Assembly: GCA_021234155.1 (NCBI GenBank)
Contig: JAJEKV010000003.1
Location: forward strand, 11,715,819 to 11,779,818
DNA length: 64,000 bases
Source: Isoetes taiwanensis
Lineage: Eukaryota > Streptophyta > Lycopodiopsida > Isoetales > Isoetaceae
Direction of reading: 5' to 3'
The notes under the pieces are model-generated. The model did not search any database and had not been told where the DNA came from. It saw nothing but the letters and a program-made list of their open reading frames with translations. Both the position numbers and the translations under genes were made by a program. Below, in pieces: positions 21,311-33,363 of this stretch. Numbering within the stretch: the stretch's first letter is position 1; each line of letters starts with the position of its first letter.

Positions 21311-23726
21311 GACTTCTTACTTGGGATGTAGATCCAATGGTAGTGATATCCAAAAGTGTCAGTATCCTTCCATGCGTGTCTTTAGACAAAGCATAGATCT
21401 CATCGAAGATTTACAGTGATATGTGTGGGAGTCCATTTCGTGTGAGCAGCCAAGGTACATGTCCAGAAAGAAGAACGCCAGTCCATAGTCATATACTCAC
21501 TCCATGGATGGGCGCTGAGAGAAGCATAAGGACTGGGTCATGATGATGGATGCATACGCTCATCTTAGGACTGAGCACAGAACTCTGTTACCAAAGCTGG
21601 ATCCAACTGTTCGCAGAGTATTTTTCAAACTTGAGGTGGCATCAGTGTCTCGAGAGGGGACGGTTCCCAGTCCAGTGGAATAACCTTATTCTCCAAAAAT
21701 ATATACAGAAGGTAATCAGAGTATCAATATACTGGAGGAACAACTCTGCATAGCCAATGCAGTCTCACTATAGATGGGCCTCAGCACCTTCAAGAGCCTC
21801 TTGTGCCCAGAGTATGAGATGTGAATGAATCTCTGACATATATTTGTTTAGGAGTATGGACGTGGCGGTTGGATCAGAGAGATAGTGGTTGTCCTTTTGA
21901 AGTAGTACCATTGCTGACTGATTGCCCGTGAATGCTTCCGGGTGGTCTTCTAAAAATTTTCCATGAGAATGAACCAGATAAAAATCATGCAGAACATAAG
22001 CCATGGGCTGGACTATTCGAAAAATAAAGAACGGAAGATCTTTGATAGGAAGCAGCTGAAAGTTAACCAGAGCACACATCGTGCCTCTTTCTTCTATGGT
22101 ACGGCCAAGCCAAAGACACACAAAATCATTGACCATGATAGCTCTTTCGACTGAGCCAAATGCACTGAGCCATCATATAAGAAAAAGATGCTGCCGTGAT
22201 TTGGCATAGTCAAGGTATCCCATAGAGAGGGGATAATCCGTGCATATGTGCTCGACAAGAACAGAGTACCTTTCAGTCTTGGTGTGGGCATCTTCTGCAG
22301 ACTATTCCGCTTGCTGAAGCTGGTACTTCAAATCCTGGATTTGATTGGTTGAAGTCGGAGACAAGGCATGAGCGGCCTCAAGAACTAGAGTAAGATCCAA
22401 AGCTAGAGGAGATAGTATTGGCGCAAGATTTTGAACGGATCCAAAGATTGGGCTTACATCAGAAGACGAGACCTCTTGAGCAATAGCAAGATCATGAACT
22501 GGATCGAGAAATGGGATCGACACTGGAATAGAATCATAAATAAAATGTGGAGTCGATCTGCGTCATTCAACTTTGTCTCGCCTCAAGAACTGGAGTAGGA
22601 TCCAACTGGAGGAGATAGTATTGGAGCAAGGTTGTGATCTAATTCAAAGATTGGGCTTACATTAGAAGGCCAGGCCTCTTGAGCAATAGCAGGATCATGA
22701 ACTGGGATCGGGACTGGAATAGAATAGTGAATAAAGACGTGGAATTGATCTGCGTCATTCAACTTTGCCAACCTTTTCCCAAGCTATTGCACATTCTTGT
22801 TCAAGTTGGAATGAAGTTGGTAGCATAAAGTTTCAATCCACTCTAACCCTTGCATCATGTCCTTTGATAGACTTTTTCTCCTGATAAGGATCTCCACAAT
22901 GAAGATATGCCAAAACGACGAAGGGAACAAAGCCTAGAGACTGGTGCATTCTAGGAATGTGGATGTGCATATAGGCATGATAGGACGCCTTCGTCTACGG
23001 CTATAATGGGAACATTACCATTCCTTATGCCGAGATGGATGGCAAGCCTTTGGCATGATAGGTTTCCCCTCCTTCTTTTTCCTTCTTCAAAGGGGGTGGT
23101 CCCTTCAACCATGACATATAAAATAATTTATAGACACTGATGTCTTGTAATTCTGCAGGCCAAAAGCGTTTAGCTTAGCGCCTGCAGTACTTCTAAGGGT
23201 CACTCCGAGCCCATGTTTACTTAGAAGAATCACAAAACTATATAGAATACGTATATGGACAATGCAACCAAGGGCGTAAGAGAATAAAGAGACTTGAATA
23301 ATGGAGGTCTATGACTGGCGTTGAAGTAGAATGATCTATGCAACCCTAGACCTTCTCTATATATAGACCAATTGTGCATGCGTCCATAATTTCCACATGA
23401 CAGACGTGGAACTAGCCACGTGGCATATCCTATGTTTGACCCTTGGCATGCATACAATATGCCGTCTAGCATGAAAATATAACAAGAATATATAATGATA
23501 ACAATATGGAGATAACCCTACGGAGACAAGGCCTCACGACCTAAGGGTCATGAGTTTGAATTTGGCTAATGACTTTGTACATGAGTGATGATCATCTTCG
23601 TATTGTATCCGTATGGTCATCACAGTTGAGGATGAATAAATTGATTTGGGGACAAGTACAAAGAGAGTAGTGCTGGATTGTAAAGAAAGAGTCTCAGAAT
23701 GCACATTCTCGAGAAGGCCTCCTAAC
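21311..23726. other. Unassigned repeat-like region
   Basis: On the minus strand, broken frames at 22291-21768 read TLFLSSTYARIIPSLWDTL and LLPIKDLPFFIFRIVQPMAY, possibly a decayed retroelement protein; I cannot name the family. A TATA-like CTATATATAG lies near 23356 within what could be a minus-strand LTR. No functional gene is supported. Confidence 0.35.
22375..22775. repeat. Two tandem copies of a unit of about 200 bp
   Basis: Units start at 22375 and 22580 (both GCCTCAAGAACT) and end in CTGCGTCATTCAACTTTG. On the minus strand both encode SPIF and NLAPILSP in one frame, so part of a decayed protein was duplicated. Confidence 0.85.
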
Positions 23727-24602
23727 CATAGCTACCCGGAACGGGAACGGGAACGGGAACGGGAACTCGGACCCAAAATTCGGAATGGGAACGGGAACGG
23801 ATGGGAACGGGAACGTCCAACCTTCGAATTTTTTAAAAATTCAAACGGTTTTGGAGTTCCCTTTGCATGTAGATCATCATAGAACACTTAGAATAGAAAA
23901 AAGTGAAATACATAGTGATGTGTGAACGTAATAGATAAAACCACTGTTTAATGCTCATTTAAAGTTTGAAAACAACAATTTTAAGAAGTTATAAGCTTTT
24001 AGAAAAAACGCATAAGTAGAATATAGTAACTGAAAACACATAAAACTGAAAACACTTTTAATACCAACATAAAACTTTAGTTTGGGAAGATTTCAAATTG
24101 CAAAAATATGGAAACATGACTTGGAAAAGATTTTTATTGCAAAGTTAACAAATTGTGTGGCAAAAGGTTACATTTAGCAGATGCTTTAATTTCACAGTGA
24201 AGAATAAATCTTAATCCTTGTAAAAAACTCGTACGAACAAAAGCTTTTAGTGAGCTTGCAGGTAGGAGGTAGGCAACAGAGTGCAAGCTCCAACAACAGA
24301 TCCGATCATCCGATAACAGTGTCGGCCGCCCAAAATACAGCAGGCCAAAAAAATAGGAGGAAAAAAATAGCATTGTTTTGAATCATATTCGACGCTTTCT
24401 TTTTTCCATTCCTTTGTAAATTTAGTTCCCAAAAAATTTGCTACCGGGAACTCAAGTTCCCATTTATGGGAACTTCGTCCGGAACGAAGTTCCCGGTAGC
24501 ACATGTAGTGGGAACTTGGCTAGGAGTTCCTGGAACTCAGGATGCTCGGGAACGGAGTTGGGAACGGGAACCAAGTTCGGAACTTGGTTCCCGGTAGCTA
24601 TG
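23727..24602. mobile_element. hAT-like non-autonomous DNA element, 876 bp
   Basis: Terminal inverted repeats CATAGCTACCCGGAAC (left) and CATAGCTACCGGGAAC (right, complement) differ at one base in 16. The 8-bp sequence CTCCTAAC flanks both sides (23719-23726 and 24603-24610), as expected of hAT insertions. Subterminal regions are packed with GGGAAC hexamers (four in tandem near 23740-23766, and several in both orientations at 24430-24600). A nested palindrome GCTACCGGGAAC to GTTCCCGGTAGC lies at about 24440-24500. No transposase is encoded. The superfamily is inferred from the target-site length and CA-TG ends. Confidence 0.85.
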
Positions 24603-24610
24603 CTCCTAAC

Positions 24611-25059
24611 ACAGTGATAAGTGGCATGGTAGAGGAGTGAAATCCTCTGAAATCAAAGGTAGTAGACTTTTATTATCGTTAAAGAAAATATGCCCCGATA
24701 TAGTATTTTGCGAGCACAAATGTAGAAAGAATGATGTAGGTCTTTTATTTAGGTTACTAGAAAAAACTATGTTGGTATTGCATCATCTAGCAGGAGTTCA
24801 AATGAAACATTGATTGCATGGAGAAAGGAAATAAAGGCCTTGTCAATGTTTGCGATCACTTTGGTAGGTGTACAATATTTACTTGGTACATTCATTGGCA
24901 GAAATAGGGTTTGATAAATATCTACACTCATAATTAAACCATGGTTGTGTGCTAGTGTTAAAAATAAATTAAGATACTGCCTTCAACATTTTGTCTACAA
25001 AGCTTATCAGGAGGTTGGATCAAAGATTGAATACAGGATGTATTACATTGACCCTAAAT
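24611..25059. other. No recognised feature
   Basis: AT-rich sequence between the hAT-like element and the LINE relic. It may be the upstream part of the same relic, but no motif is readable. Confidence 0.35.
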
Positions 25060-25344
25060 GTGAAAGAACCTAAATTTATAAATCATTGGAGGTCTATAAC
25101 ATTGTTGTCCTTTTACAAGATCATAGCAAAATAATATACAGAAAGGATTAAGCCCCATTCTTATAGAGCATATATTCAAAGTCCAATTGGAATTCATTCC
25201 TAACAGATATTCCTAGTAATATTTTTGCTGCCTTTGAAGATCCTTACTTCTAGCTTAAGCTAAACTTTAAAAAGACATATGATAGTGTAAATTGGTCTTT
25301 TTTTAGAAAAGATATTACTTATTTTGGACGTGGCCAGGAGTTAC
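25060..25344 (+). pseudogene. Relic of a plant LINE reverse transcriptase
   Basis: One frame reads INHWRSITLLSFYKIIAK, then after a stop YTERIKP. A second frame gives LNFKKTYDSVNWSFFRK. These correspond to the RPITLLxxxYKIxAK and DFxKAYDxVxW blocks of plant L1 RT in the right order and spacing. Stops and indels are frequent. The relic is cut at 25344, where the chromovirus LTR begins. Confidence 0.75.
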
Positions 25345-27321
25345 TGTGACGCTCCCAGAGTCTATACGATGCTCTCATCGTATAAATACGGGAATTCCCC
25401 TCCCATGGTGGCTACATCACCATGGTAAGGCTCTCCGTCGGACTCGGACCACTTGGGATGGCCAAGTGTCCGAGTGAGGAACACGGAGGTGTCATTCATC
25501 CCACGTCCTCTATGGGAAATCCTATACAGCGGAAGCATACATATACGTTAGCATACAACCATCATGCAAAATAATATACCACCACGAAGGGTGGCCCATC
25601 CATCATCATCACGGAAAAGACAATACATCCATAATAACACGAAAGATCACCATGACAAGGCATTACCCCGAGCTCAGACTCCAAGGGGTCAACTGACAGC
25701 CAGGGCCTCAAGATATCAACAGACGGAAGTATAACATGGCGTTGGCTGGCTTAAGACAATGGCTAGGGTTGTCCACTCCATCTGCCCCTCCTGTGCACAC
25801 TTTGCAGATAGGCTGAATCATGCTATGACGTGCTTGTAGCCCTCCGGAGATGCAATCCCAAGGAATCACCCTTCAGGACTACTTCGGGTTACATCTCCTC
25901 GGTCTGATGAGGCAGGTCAGAGAGGCGTCTCCTCCCCGAGCATGACGGATCCCTGGGTGTGCTAGAGAACACGTGCCGCATCAGCGACCCCCGCGTCCGT
26001 ACCCGACTTACTCCCCTAAATCGAAAGGCTAGATCACCAGCCCGTTCGAGCCCAGGACGGCCATATAGACTCATGCCCTCCGGCCTAGAGAGTGTCAGAC
26101 CCATACCCTGCCCACACACAGTGACCGGCTATAAGCCTAACACACTATAGGAGTCCTGTAGCCGCGCTAGGCAAGACCCCACCCCCGTTTCACCCTCATA
26201 CTCGTTATCTGGTGCTGAACCACATCATAGCATCCACAGCCAGGTTGGCTCTTGTGCACAGGCCGCATTTATTGGGTATTACGGGATCTAGCTAGAGACA
26301 TCGCTACTGCTAAGAGGCTTTTAGGTCTCTACCATTCCCTTAATTTCCAATACACGGAAGAAGCAGAAAGAAAGAATATAGACACCATCTAAGTATCCAG
26401 AACAACATACAAAAGAGAATTTAATCATTCCATCTATTCAAAGAAGTGTCAGCAGAATAGAAGCTATCTAATGACTAACCAGTCTCTTGGCTAGAGCCGT
26501 AGTCACGGTAGGCATCCATAGTCCGAGGCTGGTTGGTAGGTGTTGGTGAAACGGGTGTAAGCTCGTGGTTGTTGCTCCTCTTCACTCCCAATTCGAATTT
26601 GGGATGAATTGGGGATGTAGGACCCCTATTCCATGCCCCAAAATGGTAAGTCCCTCCTGGCCAATCGATTTGGGCCAGGTGGCACCCCCTCATTGGCAGC
26701 GAGAGCCCTTATAATTATTTTTTGCACATACAAAATCAACACCATATAGTATTTTGCTTTAAATCTTATAGTATTTTGCAAATCTTGTTATACAGTATAG
26801 CAAATTTTGTACTTGCATACCCCACAAACGAGGAACTTTACGTACGGTGTAGATTAAGGAATAAGGGGTGAATATGCCTATCCAACAGCTCTCGTTGCCT
26901 GGAGTCACCTCCCGTGTGAATATGCACCCAAACCAATAGAATAGAATATGATAGGGAAGATATTGACCTTTTCTTGAATCCTCCCTTTTAGCTGAGAAAT
27001 AACTTTGGAAAAGGTGAATAGGAATGAATAATAATGATCCGATTATTGATTAGATGAGTTTGGCCTTTTTGCTGAGTCAGATCGATCCTTTTTCTGGAAG
27101 ATCCGGTGAAGCACCATTGAGTCTGCGCCCATTTTAGTTTAAGGGGTCGATGACCCGTTATCAACTATTAAACATTTTAAAGGCTCAATGTTTCATAGGT
27201 TAACTTTAATTTTATCTACCCCATGGAATACATTTAAGTTACTTTCTAAGTTTCCATAATAAACTAGGTCTAAATGTGTTGAGCCTGAGCCGCTCTCTCG
27301 AGCCGGCATTAAGCCGTAACA
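25345..27321 (-). repeat. Putative 3' LTR of T3
   Basis: On the minus strand a purine run (GGAAAGGGAAGGA, 27335-27323) directly precedes TGTTACGG at 27321, as a polypurine tract precedes a 3' LTR. The other end reads CGTCACA at 25345, and the TGTTACG and TGTGACG ends match at six of seven positions. The length of 1977 bp and moderate GC fit a chromovirus LTR. There is no second LTR to confirm the ends. Confidence 0.5.
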
Positions 27322-27493
27322 ATCCTTCCCTTTCCAAGATCAAACATCCGCGTTAATCTCGAAGAAGAATTGTGCATCCTAATTCCTTTAAGGATGACTA
27401 TTCCAATTCCTTTAGGAATAACCTGAGTCTTTAATCTCTTGTCCATTAAAGACTTTCATTCCAATTCAATTAAAAATGGCCTCAATTCACTTA

Positions 27494-27560
27494 GAAGGAA
27501 GGAAGGAAGGAAGGAAGGTACTTTTATCGTCCACGGAGACCAATCGGTAGGACTTGATAT
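27494..27560 (-). repeat. LINE-like 3' end with (GAAG)n tail
   Basis: Six GAAG repeats (27494-27518) followed by TACTTTTATCGTCCACGGAG and ACCAATCGGTAGGAC. On the minus strand this forms GTCC, ACCGATTGGT, GGAC, resembling the stem-loop and AATAAA-like trailer of LINEs A to D. A shorter relative is at 34332-34366. Confidence 0.5.
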
Positions 27561-27654
27561 CTTTATAATTGTTAATAAAGAATTTTAAAATACTACATAA
27601 ATCCATCTTTAGATATTTTCTTTGATAAAGCAATTGCAAGTTTAATCTTGCTTG

Positions 27655-28960
27655 TTAATCTTGCAAAGTTTCACATTCCTCCACAAGTGGGCTGTATTCC
27701 TTAAGTTGGACCTTAGAATACCATGCTGCATCAGAGAGTGGATGAAATTTGAATTTCACGAGATACCTTCGATAGGAGGAAGTCCTAGTCTCCTTATCTT
27801 GGTGCGTGAGTATTTTCTCTGGTTCAAGCAATTTTTCATCACCCTTGTTGTTGGGAGGTTCTGAGTGTTCCATTTTCTGCAAAATCTCATGAGAAATTTC
27901 ACTTCCCTTATAGGGTTTTAGTATTCCCACATTAAAAACTGGATGTAGGTTAGTCAACTTGAAATGGTCTCACCAACTTTGTCGTCAACTTGAAATGGAC
28001 CATAGTACCTACATGCCAGTTTTACATACCTATTACCCATTTTCCGTAAGCGTTTCTTCGGAAGATGAATCCAAACCCATTGATTTTTTTGTAGTCGACT
28101 TTCCTTCGCTTCTTTGCAAGTCTAAAAACCATTAGTTCATAGCTCTTTTGAATTCGAGATTTTACTTCTTGCAAGATATCCGCAAAGTCTGCAGTTGCTT
28201 CGTCTTCTCCTCCAAGTTTTGCAATCGGGGATTCCAAGGAATATCTGTATACTACTTCAAAAGGAGTTCTCTGAGTAACAGAATGGACAGTATTATTGTA
28301 GGCAAACTCCAAAAGATAAAGATACTCTTTCCATTGACTTTGACTTTCTACAACATAGGCTCTGAGCATATTTTCAATAACACGGTTCACAACTTCAGTT
28401 TGGCCATCCGTCTGAGGATGATAGGCTGTGGAAAACTTTAAAGTCGTGCCTAGATTTTTCATGAGTCCCGACCAAAACGTGCTGCAAAATAAGGGATCTT
28501 TATCCGTTATAAGTGTGTTTGGCATTAAATAAGGGGTCTTTATCCGTCATAATTGTGTTTGGCATTCTATGAATCCTAAATATCTCCTTCAAGAAAATCT
28601 TGCTTGCTTGCAGTGCGGTCATGTTGGACTTACAGGAAGAAAATGAACCTGTTTAGACAACCTGTCTACCACTGTCCAAATATGATCTTTCTTGTGAGTG
28701 GTCTTTGGTAATCCTTGAATAAAATCCATGGTAATATGCTTCCATGATTTTTCTGAAATTGGCAAAGGTTGTACCAATCTAGCAGGCTTACTGGTGGAAG
28801 CTTTCATTTGTTGACAAACAAGACATGCTTCCACATACCTTTTAACATCTCTTTCAACTTTTAACAGTTGCCAAAATAGCTTGAAAGCCTCTATGCCCGG
28901 AGAACATTTTTAGCAGTGCACAAACCTCTTCATTTAGAGTCGTGCCATTCGGGAGATAGT
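27655..28960 (-). pseudogene. T3 integrase with chromodomain, broken
   Basis: Zinc-binding region HRGFQAILATVK and CLVCQQMKAS (near 28930-28800). The catalytic core has ITMDFIQGLP (Asp), LITDKDPLFCSTFW (Asp) and HPQTDGQTEVVNRVIENML (Glu), so the D,D-E residues persist. The C-terminal part reads LHPVFNVGILKPY and a chromodomain YRRYLVKFKFHPLSDAAWYS, in which a usual aromatic-cage Trp is replaced. A 42-bp tandem duplication at about 28487-28570 and several stops break the frame. It would direct insertion to particular chromatin if intact. Confidence 0.85.
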
Positions 28961-28990
28961 CAAAAGTACAAGACCGATGTTAGGGTGATT

Positions 28991-29907
28991 CTGATGATGT
29001 TGTAATGCTACCAACAAGCATATGAGGCTGAGATGACTCAACCTTTGAAGACACGAACTCGTAAGCCATTTATGTAGAAAGAACGTGGCAAAAGGAAAAA
29101 ATCAGGAGATATCACACAATTATGAATAGAATTTAGTATTTTATAAGCTATGCTAGTTATAAGTTGTAAAAAACTATGCTAATTATAAGTTGTAGATTGA
29201 CTATTTAAGTGCTATCTAGCTCCCATAATGTTAATTCATGCAAAATTAGGGCTAGCAATTCTACATTGTGAGTTATGGTAGGTTATGCTAGTTATAGTAG
29301 TTTTGGGGTTGTTAACCAGGGGGTTTCACCATGTTGACCCATATAAATGCAACATCGTGACTGGATAGGGTTTTTTTTTTTGGCTCAAAACATCTGTATA
29401 CGGACGAACCACCAATACGTTTCACCACTAAGAAGCCGTAGGCGGTCGAGAAGGGGAAGATGGGCGGGAACTAGGAAAATCATATATACGTTAGGCATTC
29501 CTCTTGAAGGACAGAGGCATCATAGATATGACCTTGTATTAGCCGAGTATTAGCAAACTTGTTTCCTATTTGCTTGCCATATCTTGATTTGTAGAAGTGG
29601 ATGGTGTGATCCCACATATTAGGCATTCCTCTTGAAGATCCGAGATTATGCCGAGTTTGTAAACCTTCAAGAACAATTTTAGAAGGTTTCATATTTTAAG
29701 AGCTATAGCTTACTCATCTCTTTCATTTTTTTTTCAGATTGAAGAGTATTCGGCTAAAAGAAACGTCCATGTAATTCTGTTTAAAGCCAGGTATTATATC
29801 TCTTTTGGCTGGAGATCTTGCACGTCGGCTGATGCATCCCATCATTTCTGGGGGCAAATTGCAGGAGGTGAAAGATTGGGGCAAATCCCAGGAAAAACCC
29901 AGTTGGC
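28991..29907. other. No recognised gene
   Basis: AT-rich sequence with short direct repeats (TTAGGCATTCCTCTTGAAG at about 29491 and 29619; CTATGCTAGTTATAAGTTGT near 29150). Nothing else could be assigned. Confidence 0.4.
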
Positions 29908-30831
29908 TGTCATGCAGCAAATCCTGCAGCTTCCCAAACAATGGAAAAAGGCCAACGGTCTACCGCCCACACCACGAATTCCCAGAGTTCACACGACAAT
30001 TGGGATTAGTCTTCTAGAGACTAATTAGGAAGCCTAACTTCCTCTTTATTCTTTCCAAAAGAATCGAATAGCCCTTGCAACCCAAAGTCTAGTGAATTAT
30101 CTCCCAGAGATAATTCCTTGGATGCAAGTTAACACTTGCAATCAGTGTTGCAATATTGCAATCATATGCAAGCCACACTCTTGTATTCCAAATAAAAGAG
30201 AGAGAGATTCTTGCAATTAAACCCAATCACAAGCTTGAATACAAACAGAGAACCGCCGTATCTCATCTTGCTCTCTAAAACACCATCCAGGGATGTAACA
30301 GAAAGCCAGAATCAAGCTGAATCTGTCAGATTTGGGCTGCCAATATTCAAGCTATAATCAATTAGCCCTGTAACAAAGATAAGGAGATGGTTTTCAAGCT
30401 TGTCCACTTCGTGGTCCTCCCAGAATTTGGATTCTCCTGCCTTTTATATTGCCAAAATCCCTGTTTGCATGTCTCCTCATGCAAATCAGACCTGCTCCAG
30501 GTGGATTTCATGCAATGGCATGTTCGAAATCAATGGAGACTCTGATCTCTTGCCATTTAACACAGGCTCGAAAAGTTTCGAGCCTAAACTGGCTCGTTCC
30601 ATCTCAGTTTTGCATAAACCAATACTAGAGTGCCACCTTACCTAATGTTTATTTCATAAACATTAAAAGTTGCGCCCCTAGGGCCAACTTTGCTAGCCGC
30701 AGTATGTCCCCATAGCCTGATTATGGGCTTATGGCCCACCGCATAGCCATTATGCCCCCGATATACTATCGGCGGTACTTCCGTGCTTATGGAATAGTCA
30801 GGAGTTCGTTACCCTGGAGGCACCTGTAACA
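29908..30831 (-). repeat. T4 3' LTR
   Basis: Begins on the minus strand TGTTACAGGTGCCTCCAGGG directly after a purine tract (30843-30832) and ends near 29908 with CA. It aligns throughout with 32446-33363. It contains GAGAGATAATTCCTTGG-type blocks shared with the other LTR and a C-rich block near 30740-30780. Confidence 0.85.
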
Positions 30832-31470
30832 ATTCCTCCCTCCTCTAAGACCTTGTCCTCAAGGTATATTTTAATTAGTTCAGGTGAGGAAACCGCTGCA
30901 CGAACTCATCCGACTCCCATGTGGCATCCTCAGGAATCTAGCCTTGCCACAAGGCCAATTGTTCTACAACATCTCTGTTGCGCAGCTGCCGAAATCTTTT
31001 ATCCAAAAGATGTTCTGGCGTTACAGAGGAGGTTAAGACAAGTGGTATACTCTCAGGACTAACCACGTTATCCGTATCTAGTATAACATGCTTCAGTTGA
31101 CTTATATGAAACACAGGATGGATCCCAAGGTCCTGTGGTAAGCTCAACTCAACCTTGAGATCCATCCTGTGTTTTATGTAAGTGAACTGAAGCGTGTTAT
31201 ACTAGATACAGATAAAGTGGTTAGTCCTGAGAGTATACCGCTTGTCTTAACCTCCTCTGTAACGCCAGAACGTCTTTTGTATAAAAGAGTTCGGCAGTTG
31301 CGCAACAGAGATGTTGTAGAATAATTGGCCTTATGGCGAGGCTAGACTCCCGAGGATGCCACATGGGAGTCGGATGAGTTCGTGCAGCGGTTTCCTCACC
31401 TGCACTAATTAAAATACCTTGAGGACAAGGTCTTAGAGGGGGGAGGAATTGTTACAGGTGCTTCCAGGGC
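30811..31470. repeat. Inverted duplication of the T4 chromodomain end
   Basis: Arms 30811-31124 and 31159-31470 are close reverse complements around a 34-bp spacer. Each arm includes the end of integrase, the chromodomain, the polypurine tract and the first bases of the LTR. On the minus strand the left arm encodes IHPVFHISQLKHVILD, HLLDKRFRQLRNRDVVEQL and, after a stop, IPEDATWESDEFVQRF. Such a palindrome inside a deleted element suggests strand switching during reverse transcription. Confidence 0.85.
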
Positions 31471-31479
31471 TATGGCCGG

Positions 31480-32160
31480 TCAGGTGCTTCCAGGGATATG
31501 GCTGGTAATGGACTCCTGACAGTCATGTCCTCTTTTTCCACAACCCAAACAAGTTTTATCTGTATTAACCTCGTTAATACCATCCTTTACCTTAGAGCCA
31601 CCCAGAACTTTTCGTCTTGGTTGAGAACTGGAATTGTGCCCATTAAAACTACTCGAACAACCCGGCTGTTCTTCGTCCTTTAGGCTAAATCTTCTACTTG
31701 GTTGACTGCATATGCAAGCATAGAATATTTCTATACCCAAATCACTTGGATGCAGTCTCTTAAGTCTCATTTTAAGTTCAGTGTCATTTATGTCATGCAT
31801 AAAATAAAAAACCTGACTTTCATCATCTACAATTGCAAGCAGCTTCCGAAGCTCTTGCTTATATGTCCTTAATTCCAACTGACGATAAGCCATAAGTTCA
31901 TTCAAGCAGTCAAAACCTCCCTGAGAAGGGACTTGTGAAGAAATACCCTTGGTATCTTCCTCAAGTACTTCAGCAAGTAAACTGCATTGCTTAGTATCTA
32001 ATTTATTGACTTCTTGTTCAATGGACGCCATCTTCCCTTGAAGATATGCTAAGTTTTCAACCAGCTCTTGGACAAGTTCACGCTTCTCCACTTCCCAAGT
32101 GGTTTGGAAAAACTTTTCTCGTCCATTTCTGCCATCAAAGTCTAGATTTCCACAAATCTA
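31480..32160 (-). pseudogene. T4 gag remnant
   Basis: On the minus strand FDGRNGREKFF (near 32140) and ELVQELVENLAYLQGKM match the start of chromoviral gag. ELMAYRQLELRTYKQELRKL, LRKLLAIVDDESQVFYFM and KMRLKRLHPSDLGIEIF give the capsid region. CLGCGKRGHDC resembles a zinc knuckle shortened at the end. No ATG starts the open frame, and the following pol is missing. Confidence 0.7.
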
Positions 32161-32429
32161 TAATGGCAATTAAACTCTTAAGATTCTTATTTAAATAGGA
32201 TTTCCAATCCATATTTAAACTTCAAGAATCCTACTTATAGAGCTCAATCTAGATTTTCCCAGAAAACTAGAGAACTCAATCTAGATTTTCCCAAAAAAAC
32301 TAGATTCACAGCACCGTGTTTAGATTATCTAGAATCCTAAATTCTAAAATCTAAATTCACAGTTATCTCGTTAGAGATTCCCAACGATCTGCAATCTCAG
32401 AACTCTCAGAGTTCTTGCACAATCTCTGG

Positions 32430-32441
32430 GCTCTGATACCA
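32430..32441 (-). other. T4 primer-binding site (tRNA-iMet)
   Basis: The minus strand reads TGGTATCAGAGC four bases after the 5' LTR end (GTACCA). This is the standard plant initiator-methionine tRNA primer sequence. Confidence 0.9.
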
Positions 32442-32445
32442 AAAA

Positions 32446-33363
32446 TGGTACGCAGCAAATTCTGTAACTTTCCACGCAATGGGAAAAGGCCAACGGTCTA
32501 TCGCCCACACCATGAACTCCTAGAGTTTCCCATGATCGATGGGATTAGTCTTCCAGAGACTAATCAGGAAGCCTAGCTTCCTCTTGATTCTTTACAAATG
32601 AATCGAATAGCCCTTGCAATCCAAAGGCTAGTGAATTATCTCCCAGAGATAATTCCTTGGATGCAAGTAATCTCTTGCAATCAGTGTTGCAATACTGCAA
32701 TCATATGCAAGCCACACTCTTTTATTCCAAATAGAAGAGAGAGAGACTCTTGCAATCAAACCCAATCACAATGCTTGAAGATAAACATAGAACCGTCGTA
32801 TCTCACCTTGCTCTCTAAAACACCACCCAGGGATGTAACAGAGGGCCGGAATCAAGCTGAATGGGTCGGATTTGGGTTGCCAAGATTCAGGCTATGATCA
32901 ATTAGCCCTGTAACAGAGATAAGAAGATGCTTTCCAAGCTTGTCCACTTCGTCGTCCTCCCAGAATTTGGATTCTCCTGCCCTTTTATACTGCCAAAATC
33001 CTTGTTTGCATGTCTCCTCATGCAAATCAGACCTGCTCCAGGTGGATTTCATGCAAGGGCATGTTCGAAATCAATGGAGTTTCGAGCCTAAACTGGCTCG
33101 TTCCATCTTGGTTTTGCATAAACCAATATGAGCCTACATTAATAACATTAATATTAATGTTCCAAAACTTACCTAATGTTTATTTCATAAACATTAAAAG
33201 TTGCACCCCTAGGGCCAACTTTCCTAGCCCCAGTATGTCCCCATAGCCCGACTACGGGCTTATGGTCCGCCGTATAGCCACTATGCCCCCAACATGACTC
33301 TCGTGCTTATGGAATTCCATCAGAAGTCCGTTACCCGCCATACCCCTGGAAGCACCTGTAACA
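32446..33363 (-). repeat. T4 5' LTR
   Basis: 918 bp, TG to CA on the minus strand, aligned along its length with 29908-30831. It differs by small indels, including an AT-rich insert near 33135-33165 and loss of about 30 bp around 33078. Confidence 0.87.

Larger units (their letters stand above)
25345..28990 (-). mobile_element. 3' part of a chromovirus (Ty3/gypsy), element T3
   Basis: Minus-strand order: integrase, chromodomain, polypurine tract, 3' LTR. Gag, protease, RT and the 5' LTR are absent, so the copy is truncated near 28990. It appears to have landed in the LINE relic. A LINE-like 3' fragment with a (GAAG)n tail sits inside it at 27494-27560. Confidence 0.75.
29908..33363 (-). mobile_element. 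Deleted chromovirus with both LTRs, element T4
   Basis: Two LTRs in the same orientation enclose only about 1.6 kb instead of a full gag-pol. On the minus strand the order is 5' LTR, primer-binding site, gag, an inverted duplication, chromodomain end, polypurine tract, 3' LTR. Protease, RT, RNase H and most of integrase are deleted. The LTRs differ by many substitutions and indels, so the insertion is old. The flanking 5-mers do not match, so no target duplication is claimed. Confidence 0.88.

Noticed and set aside
25889-26150. Coding frames in the GC-richer segment 25.4-26.7 kb
   Set aside because: They lie in the putative chromovirus LTR and match no protein.
29908-33363. Full gypsy element with a 5-bp target duplication
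   Set aside because: The LTRs are clear, but the flanking 5-mers (TTGGC-like left, ACGAC right) do not match and pol is deleted.
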